Assembly: GCA_946407895.1 (NCBI GenBank)
Contig: CAMJQA010000034.1
Location: 1 to 35,629 of the forward strand
Direction of reading: 5' to 3'
DNA: 35,629 nt
Source of the DNA: an uncultured Prevotellaceae bacterium
GTDB lineage: Bacteria > Bacteroidota > Bacteroidia > Bacteroidales > Bacteroidaceae
Both the position numbers and the translations under genes were made by a program. Position 1 is the first letter of the stretch; the number at the start of each line of letters is the position of its first letter. Positions 17,970-22,866 of this stretch are shown here, piece by piece. The notes under the pieces were generated by a model. It ran no database searches. It worked only from the letters and a program-made list of their open reading frames with translations, and was not told the DNA's origin.

Positions 17970-18383
17970 CTATTCCTGGGGTTGGAAGGCCATTTGCCAT
18001 GCGCGCCGTATCTCGCGCTGGGGCACCTGGGTCCAGGCCATGCCCTGCTCAATGACGGTCATGGCCGTCAGCACGGGCACCCACAGCTCCATGTCCTGCT
18101 GGGGGCTGGGCAGCAGGGCGTCGGGCCCCAGGCCGGTCAGGTGGCTGACGTTGCGCACGTAGGTGGCGGTGTTGTTCTCATGGGGCGGTGCCCAGCGGTT
18201 GATGACTTGCCTGAGTGTCCACAGGTGGTAGTAGCGGTGGTAGTTGGCCAGCAGTTTCCATGCGGCACGGTACCCGTAGGCAACGGTCAGGAAGGTGACG
18301 AAGCTGCCCGTCTCGGAGCTCGCGGCTCCCATCCAGCGGGACCTGCCCGCCCGGATGTTGAGTGGATTGTTTCTCTTGATCAT
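17970..18383 (-). CDS. Structural protein P5-like peptidoglycan hydrolase
   Basis: A 137-residue protein starting MIKRNNPLNIRAGRSRWMG. The NNPLNIR motif, then SFVTFLTVAYGYRAAWKLL and TATYVRNVSHLTGL, match small proteins in Bacteroides genomes and phages annotated as structural protein P5, a lysozyme/transglycosylase-like fold. No signal peptide. It is the last gene of the minus-strand set with DUF6633 and the replication-module protein. In related cassettes a cell-wall amidase usually accompanies the HU-like and smalltalk genes; this hydrolase may fill that role. Catalytic activity is inferred. Confidence 0.75.
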   Translation of the reverse strand: MIKRNNPLNIRAGRSRWMGAASSETGSFVTFLTVAYGYRAAWKLLANYHRYYHLWTLRQVINRWAPPHENNTATYVRNVSHLTGLGPDALLPSPQQDMELWVPVLTAMTVIEQGMAWTQVPQREIRRAWQMAFQPQE

Positions 18384-18406
18384 AGTTGTAGAGGACCCTC
18401 CCCCTG

Positions 18407-18425
18407 CCCTCCCTTGTAGGGAGGG
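18407..18425. repeat. GC-rich palindrome near the P5-like start
   Basis: CCCTCCCT and AGGGAGGG with loop TGT, 24 bp upstream of the P5-like start codon. Similar short C-run/G-run palindromes occur at 20795-20809 and 20970-20985. Confidence 0.6.
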
Positions 18426-18500
18426 AGCTGAATGCTGGGGGGGAGATTGTTTTTAGTTATTGAATATTCTATTATTTTACTTTCGGTTATCTAATAGGGT

Positions 18501-18581
18501 TTCTAGAGCTTCTAGGGTTTCTAGAATTTCTAGGATTTCTAGGCTTTCTAGAATTTCTATAGCATCTAGGGCTTCTATGCT
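18501..18581. repeat. 9-bp tandem repeat array, unit TTCTAGRRY
   Basis: Nine consecutive 9-bp units (TTCTAGAGC, TTCTAGGGT, TTCTAGAAT, TTCTAGGAT and so on), with a decayed unit on each side. It lies between the P5-like and DUF6633 genes. A minus-strand frame through it would encode a repeating Leu-Glu-x, but that frame is a shadow of the DUF6633 gene. Confidence 0.9.
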
Positions 18582-18613
18582 TCCTGGGGCGGCCTCGTAT
18601 TTCCTGGCACTTC

Positions 18614-19183
18614 CTATCTCAGCCTTCTCTCGTTTTGTATCCTGGTGGTGGCCCGGGCGCTGAAGCTGACGAAGTCCTGCAGGGCGGCGGTCAGGCGGAT
18701 GAGGTCCATCCGGCCGTAGAAGTGGCCGTAGTGGCCGGCCTTCACGCGCTGCATGAAGTACATGAACTCGCTTATCTTCAGCATGGCAAACTGGTTGGCT
18801 ATGAGGCCGGCCGCCTGCTCGAGCTGCTGCGTGGAGAGCCTGTCCTGCGAGGGGAAGTACTCCTGCAGGTCGGCCAGCTGTATCATGAGCCAGCTCTCCA
18901 GGCACTGGCGCCCATATACGCGCTCCACCATGCCCAGCTCGGGGGCCACGCCGCAGAAGATGAACTCCAGGTGGCTGGGGTGGCACAGCTCGTTCTGGCG
19001 GCCCGGGTTGAAGAGCCTCAGGAATCTCTCGCGGTCGCCGTAGCGGCGCAGGCACAGGCCCTCAGCCGAGTTTGCGGGCCACCGCTGCTTCAAGGCTTCT
19101 AAGTCGCTGCTGTCGCTCGCGCTCGGCACGCTCGGCTGCACTTTCTGCGGGGCGCGGCTGCTGTTGAGGTCTTTGCTGTCCAT
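18614..19183 (-). CDS. DUF6633-family protein
   Basis: A 189-residue protein resembling DUF6633, a family I know only from Bacteroides and its phages and mobile elements. Its core, from about residue 30, contains CLRRYGDRERFLRLFNPGR, VYGRQCLESWLMIQLADLQEY, LSTQQLEQAAGLIANQFAMLKISEFMYFMQRVKAGHYGHFYGRMDLIRLTAAL and is all helical. Function unknown. The ATG at 19183 makes it overlap the previous gene by 122 bp; in-frame alternatives are GTG codons at residues 15 and 19 and TTG at 19093, which would cut the overlap to 32 bp. Part of the phage-like minus-strand cassette. Confidence 0.75.
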   Translation of the reverse strand: MDSKDLNSSRAPQKVQPSVPSASDSSDLEALKQRWPANSAEGLCLRRYGDRERFLRLFNPGRQNELCHPSHLEFIFCGVAPELGMVERVYGRQCLESWLMIQLADLQEYFPSQDRLSTQQLEQAAGLIANQFAMLKISEFMYFMQRVKAGHYGHFYGRMDLIRLTAALQDFVSFSARATTRIQNERRLR

Positions 19184-19607
19184 AGTTGCTTGTTTTAGGG
19201 GTTCTTGAGTTTCTTCTCCACAGTCTTACTGCCGACTTCCAGTCCTTCATCATCTTGCTTTTCGTACCTACCTGCCAGCCTACCATTTCGTAGTAGTCGC
19301 AGAATTCGGCTCCGCTGAATCGAGTCTCGCCTAGTTCATCCAGATAGGCCTGTACCTGCTCCTGAGTCGGTTTTCTGAAACGTTTATCTTGTTTTTCAAT
19401 TTCTGGCTGTGCCTTTAAAACAAAAAAGCTTTCTTCGCTCTCTTCTGTTTTTTCTAATAGGGGATTTAAAGGGGGAAGGCCTTTTTTATCTTCTCTCCCT
19501 TCTTTCAGTTTTTGCACATCTTGGGCCAGGTCGGCCAGCATGGAGCGCATCGTCCCGAGTGCCTCCATGAATTGTTGAATCTGTTGCTGTTCCATAGCTT
19601 TGCTCAT
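19062..19607 (-). CDS. Protein with a phage replication-type C-terminal module
   Basis: A 181-residue protein (ATG 19607; a second ATG at 19595). An N-terminal coiled coil (about residues 5-38) and an acidic linker lead to a module at about residues 78-132: FRKPTQEQVQAYLDELG, FSGAEFCDYYEMVGWQVG and MMKDWKSAVRLWRR. I know this module, ending in a W-x-VG ... MKDWKxAVRxW pattern, from the C termini of replication-organiser proteins of Bacteroides and Firmicutes phages. The tail is rich in Q, R and A and overlaps the DUF6633 gene. Preceded by GTACCCC repeats and a -7 box. Probably DNA-associated; the precise role is unknown. Confidence 0.75.
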   Translation of the reverse strand: MSKAMEQQQIQQFMEALGTMRSMLADLAQDVQKLKEGREDKKGLPPLNPLLEKTEESEESFFVLKAQPEIEKQDKRFRKPTQEQVQAYLDELGETRFSGAEFCDYYEMVGWQVGTKSKMMKDWKSAVRLWRRNSRTPKTSNYGQQRPQQQPRPAESAAERAERERQQRLRSLEAAVARKLG

Positions 19608-19684
19608 TTCTTTTTGACTGGTTCTACAATTTCTTGCCGCAAGGACTGTGCCGTGCGCAGCCAGTTCTCGCGCTTTTCTGGGTG

Positions 19685-19692
19685 CAAAGTTA
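19685..19692 (-). promoter_or_regulatory. -7 box of the replication-module gene
   Basis: TAACTTTG on the minus strand fits TAnnTTTG, 78 bp before the ATG at 19607. Its -33 region falls on the first of the GTACCCC repeats. Confidence 0.5.
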
Positions 19693-19710
19693 CGACTTTC
19701 CAGATGGAAT

Positions 19711-19774
19711 CAGGGGTACAGCAGGGGTACGCTTTTAGCACTTTTCGGGTACGCTTTCATGGTATCAGGGGTAC
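19711..19774. repeat. Iteron-like GTACCCC repeats
   Basis: CAGGGGTAC occurs at 19711-19719, 19722-19730 and 19766-19774, with a partial copy CGGGTAC at 19746-19752. Three of the four are followed by GCTTTT, GCTTTC or GGTTTT. The cluster fills the gap between the 179-aa gene and the replication-module gene and overlaps the latter's promoter, so it may be an operator array or an initiator-binding array. Confidence 0.65.
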
Positions 19775-19779
19775 GGTTT

Positions 19780-20319
19780 TTATTCATGATCCTTGCCGTA
19801 AAGGGCGTCTGTTACGGGCTTCCGCAGGGAACTGTTGTTTGGCGATTCGTACGCCCTGTTGCAGACGTTGCGCAGGTTGTGCACGTTCCACAGCCGCTCG
19901 AAGTGTATCCACCTCTGCTTCAGGCCCAGCTGGTTGCTCATCTCGTCGGCTATGAGTGCGGCCTGACGGTGCGAGCACATGGGTTGCAAACGGTTGTCCA
20001 CCAGACGGGCCTTATACAGGCGGCGCCACAGCCTCATGGCCCGGCCGGAACGCAGCGCCTCGGGAATATCCGCCATGTCCAGCTGCAGCCAGTTCCTCTC
20101 TCCGGCAGACTCCAGCTCGTGCAGCATAGCCTGCTCATGCTCCAGCCGGCAGGCCAGCGACGCCATATCGTGCTCCAGCTCCTCCATTCGCCCGTCGTCC
20201 CTCCCCGGCACACACGACGCATAGGCGGCAGACAGCGTCCTCAACTGGTTCCGGAGGTCTGCCACACGCTGGCGCGCTACACATAGCAGCGCACCGTCGT
20301 ATGAACTGGCGGTAGGCAT
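19780..20319 (-). CDS. Unknown 179-aa protein of the phage-like cassette
   Basis: I do not recognise this family. The N-terminal part (about residues 10-75) is a helical coiled coil (VARQRVADLRNQLRTL, MEELEHDMASLACRLEHEQAMLHELE). The C-terminal part has helices with aromatic and basic residues (AMRLWRRLYKARLVD, AALIADEMSNQLGLKQRWIHFERLW, NLRNVCNRAYESPNNSSLRKPV) and could bind DNA or a protein partner. No signal or membrane segment. First gene of the minus-strand cassette, about 340 nt behind a candidate promoter with an overlapping dyad. Confidence 0.65.
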   Translation of the reverse strand: MPTASSYDGALLCVARQRVADLRNQLRTLSAAYASCVPGRDDGRMEELEHDMASLACRLEHEQAMLHELESAGERNWLQLDMADIPEALRSGRAMRLWRRLYKARLVDNRLQPMCSHRQAALIADEMSNQLGLKQRWIHFERLWNVHNLRNVCNRAYESPNNSSLRKPVTDALYGKDHE

Positions 20320-20658
20320 AAGCGATATGGATTGGCAGCTGTCTCATCTCTGTCTGATTCCTACATGGGGAGCGTTAGGGCCTCTCGCTCTTCGAGCTAT
20401 GCGTCCCTCCGCGTCGTATGGGGGCCAACCGCGTCGTGTCCCTCCCGTGCCCTGTGTGTGTTTCCTGAGTGCCAGTGGGCCGGGCATACCCCGCGGTCAT
20501 GGGGTCCTCATCCCGTGTAAACGGGCATTGTTGTGCCTTTTTCTGAATAGAGTGTTTGGCGTTAAACGATTCTTTTTACCTTCTCTCTGAACGGGCTGGA
20601 AAGGGGTGAGCAGCAGGCCTCGGCGGGTACGCTCTCCCTCCCCTCCTGTTTCTGACTG
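20320..20658. other. Gene-free leader of the phage-like cassette
   Basis: Between the candidate promoter at 20659 and the ATG at 20319 I see no convincing gene. A 41-codon minus-strand frame (20500-20375) lacks protein-like character. One GGGTACGCT resembling the 19711-19774 repeats occurs near 20626, and GCTCGAAGAGC near 20390 could form a hairpin. Confidence 0.5.
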
Positions 20659-20666
20659 CAAAATTA
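20659..20666 (-). promoter_or_regulatory. -7 box upstream of the 179-aa gene
   Basis: TAATTTTG on the minus strand fits TAnnTTTG. The region where a -33 element would lie is occupied by the perfect dyad at 20676-20692. Confidence 0.45.
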
Positions 20667-20675
20667 ACACTTTTT

Positions 20676-20692
20676 CTGATACGTTGTATCAG
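20676..20692. promoter_or_regulatory. Candidate operator: perfect 7-bp dyad
   Basis: CTGATAC-GTT-GTATCAG is a perfect inverted repeat with a 3-bp centre, positioned over the -33 region of the promoter at 20659-20666. Typical geometry for a dimeric repressor site. No obvious repressor gene is adjacent. Confidence 0.6.
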
Positions 20693-21076
20693 TCAGCCCC
20701 GTTTTTGTGCCGTTTTTTAGAATATTTAACTATTGGGCGGCGGGATGGCCCTTGTCTCTGGGGGGCAATCGCAAAGGCGTCAGCCCAACTCCCCGCCCCT
20801 CTGAGGGGCAATCGCCCGATAGAAACGGAGCGATTGGCGACCGTAGGGAGGTTATAGGGGGTGGGGTAAACAAGGGGATTGGGCTAAGGGTCAGGGGGTG
20901 GGGTAAGCAAAGAGGCACACTTTCCCTTATTGCAATAGCTTGATACTTAGCTGGGTGTTTACCCTACCCCTCCCCTCAAGGGGAGAGGAGTGGCAGACGC
21001 CATCACCATTCACACTTCACCCTTCACCCTTCACCCTTCACCCTTCACACTTCAGCCTTCATACCTCCCCTCTCCA
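20693..21076. other. Gene-free stretch with GC-rich palindromes and a 7-bp array
   Basis: No gene is visible. It holds the palindromes GCCCCTC-T-GAGGGGC (20795-20809) and CTCCCC-TCAA-GGGGAG (20970-20985), G-run-rich sequence between them, and the 7-bp tandem array at 21009-21064. The second palindrome may end the DUF4248 transcript, although no T-run follows. Confidence 0.6.
21009..21064. repeat. 7-bp tandem repeat array, unit TTCACCC
   Basis: Eight consecutive 7-bp units: TTCACAC, four copies of TTCACCC, TTCACAC, TTCAGCC and TTCATAC. It ends 12 bp before the stop codon of the DUF4248 gene on its 3-prime side. Confidence 0.9.
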
Positions 21077-21271
21077 CTACGGTTCCCCCAGGTAGCTGTA
21101 GATAATCTCCAGCTGGCGGCGGGTGAGCACGTGGGAGCGTTCGCGGTAGTTGGCCGCGCGCAGGTCGGCCATCAGCCGCTCGTCGTTGTGAATCCAGCGA
21201 TACAGGCGGTTCAGCGCGCCCCGCATCGACAGCTCGGGCGCATAAAGCATGGCAAGGTCAGATTTCGTCAT
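21077..21271 (-). CDS. DUF4248-family protein
   Basis: A 64-residue protein matching DUF4248, a small Bacteroidales family: MTKSDLAMLYAPELSMRGALNRLYRWI, then a central HNDERLMADLRAANY and the C-terminal TRRQLEIIYSYLGEP. The ATG at 21271 is chosen; an in-frame TTG lies at 21283. The layout resembles a winged or helix-turn-helix DNA-binding unit, but the function is unknown. It is divergent from the HU-like gene, the arrangement seen in many Bacteroides genomes, and follows a promoter at 21371-21401 and a 9-bp repeat array in its leader. Confidence 0.88.
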   Translation of the reverse strand: MTKSDLAMLYAPELSMRGALNRLYRWIHNDERLMADLRAANYRERSHVLTRRQLEIIYSYLGEP

Positions 21272-21291
21272 AGCAGTAATCAATATTTTAA

Positions 21292-21345
21292 ATCAGAATA
21301 ATCGGAATAATCAGAATAATCGGAATAATCGGAATGTTCGGAATA
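21292..21345. repeat. 9-bp tandem repeat array, unit ATCRGAATA
   Basis: Six consecutive 9-bp units (ATCAGAATA, ATCGGAATA, ATCAGAATA, ATCGGAATA, ATCGGAATG, TTCGGAATA) in the predicted 5-prime leader of the DUF4248 gene. Confidence 0.9.
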
Positions 21346-21370
21346 ATCCGTAACCTTCAGTTTCACGCCA

Positions 21371-21401
21371 CAAAGTTACAAAAAAATCCTGATATATGCA
21401 A
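21371..21401 (-). promoter_or_regulatory. Promoter of the DUF4248 gene
   Basis: On the minus strand TTG (21401-21399) and TAACTTTG (21378-21371) have the standard spacing of the Bacteroidetes consensus (19 nt after TTGC). The 9-bp repeats lie downstream within the leader. Confidence 0.65.
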
Positions 21402-21495
21402 GAAAAACACACAAAATAAATGCACGAAAATGCACAGGAATGCACAAGGATGCCCAATGTTTGCCACAGTTCACCCAGGCTGTGGACGAGCGCCG

Positions 21496-21503
21496 TACCT
21501 TTG
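21496..21503 (+). promoter_or_regulatory. -7 box of the HU-like gene
   Basis: TACCTTTG fits TAnnTTTG, about 225 bp before the HU-like ATG. No TTTG at -33. The 22-bp repeat array would lie in the leader RNA. Confidence 0.45.
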
Positions 21504-21558
21504 CACCAGGAAATCCGGACAAGACGCCCCTGCCCCATGCAGCGCAGGGCAAAAGGTG

Positions 21559-21639
21559 CACCGCTGTAGGGCCGGCAAAACAGCGGCGTACAAACTGCAA
21601 GACAACGGCGTGGAAAGCGCAAAACAACGGCGTTGTTTT
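21559..21639. repeat. Second 22-bp-period array, with a terminal perfect palindrome
   Basis: Cores centred at 21564 (CACCGCTGT, decayed), 21586 (CAGCGGCGT), 21608 (CAACGGCGT) and 21630 (CAACGGCGT), exactly 22 bp apart. The last is the full dyad AAAACAACGGCGTTGTTTT at 21621-21639, identical to the dyad at 5082-5100. Polarity is the same as in the first array: decayed units on the low-coordinate side. Confidence 0.85.
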
Positions 21640-21726
21640 CAGAGCCGAAAAATCCGGACAAAGGAGAAGTCCCCGCTCCTGCGTAAGCCGGGGGCACAGT
21701 AACAAACAAAAAAAACATTAAAAGCT

Positions 21727-22323
21727 ATGAGTAAGATTATCTATCGCAAAGTGCGAACCGCTCCGGGGCTGAAGCAGTACCAGGATGCCGAGAAGACTCA
21801 GCTGAACCCTGCCTTCGAGCAGAACGCGGCCTACTACGCCAAGGCCGTCAGTACAGAAACCCTATCGCTCCGCGAGATGTCGAGGCACATCGCCAGCCAC
21901 GGCTCGCCCTACACCACGCCCGTCATCATCGGCGTGCTCGAGGCCTTCCGCACCTGCCTCATCGAGCAGCTCCTGGAGTCGAAGAAGGTAAAGGTGGAGG
22001 GCCTGGGCACCTTCTACGTCACCATTGCCAACCGGCCCGGCGGCGAGAAGGACCTCAGCAAGTTCAACATCGCCAACGTGGCCATCGGCCTGCGCCTGCG
22101 CTTCCTGCCCGAGACGGCCACCGAGGACAAGATCTCGCAGAAGGAGTTCCTCAAGAAGGCCCAGTTCGTAGATGTGGCCGACCTGGCAAACCTCGACGAC
22201 AGCCCCTCAAGCGAAGACGGCAGCAGCGTAGTCGTCGACGACGGCACGGGCAGCCAGGGCACCTCCTCCGGCACGGGCGGCACCTCCGGAAACGGCGGCG
22301 ACAGCGGCGACGGCATGGAGTAG
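21727..22323 (+). CDS. HU-like histone-family DNA-binding protein
   Basis: A 198-residue member of the Bacteroidales HU-related family (longer than classical HU of about 90 residues). The N-terminal part has SKIIYRKVRTAPG and LSLREMSRHIASHGSPYTTPVIIGVLEAFRTCLIEQLLESKKVKVEGLGTF, the HU helix pair and start of the beta arm, followed by RLRFLPETATEDKISQKEF. The C-terminal tail of about 40 residues is low-complexity Gly, Ser, Asp and Thr and probably unstructured. No signal peptide; acts on the nucleoid. Divergent from DUF4248 and upstream of smalltalk, the standard neighbourhood of this family. Preceded by AACATTAAAAGCT, an A-rich start context. Confidence 0.9.
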   Translation: MSKIIYRKVRTAPGLKQYQDAEKTQLNPAFEQNAAYYAKAVSTETLSLREMSRHIASHGSPYTTPVIIGVLEAFRTCLIEQLLESKKVKVEGLGTFYVTIANRPGGEKDLSKFNIANVAIGLRLRFLPETATEDKISQKEFLKKAQFVDVADLANLDDSPSSEDGSSVVVDDGTGSQGTSSGTGGTSGNGGDSGDGME

Positions 22324-22326
22324 AAG

Positions 22327-22358
22327 GAGCAAGAGCGGGCTTCGTGCCCGCTCTGCTC
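22327..22358 (+). terminator. Hairpin after the HU-like gene
   Basis: AGAGCGGGC-TTCGT-GCCCGCTCT is a perfect 9-bp stem, extended by GAGC/GCTC with one bulge. It begins just after the stop. No T-run follows, so it may attenuate rather than terminate transcription into smalltalk. Confidence 0.55.
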
Positions 22359-22360
22359 AA

Positions 22361-22381
22361 TTGATAATTGATAATTGACAA
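22361..22381. repeat. 7-bp tandem repeat, unit TTGATAA
   Basis: Three units (TTGATAA twice, then TTGACAA) directly upstream of smalltalk. Common A+T-rich intergenic repeat type in Bacteroides. Confidence 0.75.
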
Positions 22382-22399
22382 TTAAACCTTTACCCACTT

Positions 22400-22495
22400 A
22401 TGAAACGCGAAACCATTCGGCAGATTGTGCAGTTCATCATCACCATCCTGACTGCACTGCTCACCACACTCACCACCCAGAGCTGCATGGGCTGA
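22400..22495 (+). CDS. Smalltalk protein
   Basis: A 31-residue membrane peptide, beginning MKRETIRQIVQFIITIL and ending TTQSCMG. It matches the tiny Bacteroidales family called smalltalk protein: a basic start, one hydrophobic helix rich in I, L and T, and a conserved C-terminal SC. Function unknown. It normally follows an N-acetylmuramoyl-L-alanine amidase gene downstream of the HU-like gene; here the amidase is absent and the HU-like stop is only 76 bp away. Too short for routine gene calling, but start, stop and family pattern agree. Confidence 0.85.
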   Translation: MKRETIRQIVQFIITILTALLTTLTTQSCMG

Positions 22496-22523
22496 GAATC
22501 GACAGAGGAAATCTACACTTCAC

Positions 22524-22589
22524 GCGGGCGAAGATGACAAGCGACGAACCGAGCAAGAGCATAGGTCAAAGCGGTGCATCTTCGCCCGC
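22524..22589 (+). other. Long-loop inverted repeat downstream of smalltalk
   Basis: GCGGGCGAAGATG (22524-22536) and CATCTTCGCCCGC (22577-22589) are perfectly complementary over 13 bp with a 40-nt loop, followed by TTTTGTAACTTTT. It could be a terminator with a large loop or a small structured RNA. Confidence 0.55.
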
Positions 22590-22638
22590 TTTTGTAACTT
22601 TTAATGCCACAGTCGCACAATATTCCAAAATAATTGCG

Positions 22639-22646
22639 TATATTTG
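22639..22646 (+). promoter_or_regulatory. -7 box upstream of the LRR remnant
   Basis: TATATTTG fits TAnnTTTG, followed by GCAGCG as at 26336. It is 41 bp before the remnant ATG and may drive the thioredoxin-family gene downstream. Confidence 0.5.
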
Positions 22647-22686
22647 CAGCGCAAAACCCATCTCAAACGAATAAGACCACACAACG

Positions 22687-22773
22687 ATGAAAAAGTATTC
22701 GTATTTATTCCTGGCCCTGCTCCCATTGGCCTATAACATAAAAGAACGGAGCCGACCAGAAAACCGCCGTTGA
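22687..22773 (+). pseudogene. Stranded 5-prime end of an LRR lipoprotein gene
   Basis: A 28-codon frame whose first 16 codons (MKKYSYLFLALLPLA) nearly match the signal peptide of the LRR lipoprotein gene at 26377 in both protein and DNA. The next codons (YNIKERSRPENRR) diverge and end at TGA, without a lipobox. The upstream sequence also shares the -7 box and TTTGCAGCG. It is read as the 5-prime end of a lost duplicate. Confidence 0.75.
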
Positions 22774-22866
22774 GTTTAGGATAAATCTTATCTATGAGGC
22801 AATAATATAATCATTAAAAAACAGAACATTATGAAAGCTGCGAGTAAGAGAGAACAAAGGAATTTA

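Noticed and set aside
17902..18162. Plus-strand frame starting MKKNVLKAAPC that looks like a short lipoprotein
   Set aside because: It runs through the terminator hairpin and into the antisense of the P5-like gene, and the apparent signal peptide is too short.
18477..19055. Minus-strand frame encoding Leu-Glu-x repeats
   Set aside because: Most of it is an out-of-phase shadow of DUF6633 and the repeat part is the 9-bp array; no start codon context of its own.
20375..20500. Small minus-strand frame of 41 codons in the cassette leader
   Set aside because: Composition rich in R, G, T and P without a hydrophobic or conserved pattern, and no family recognised.
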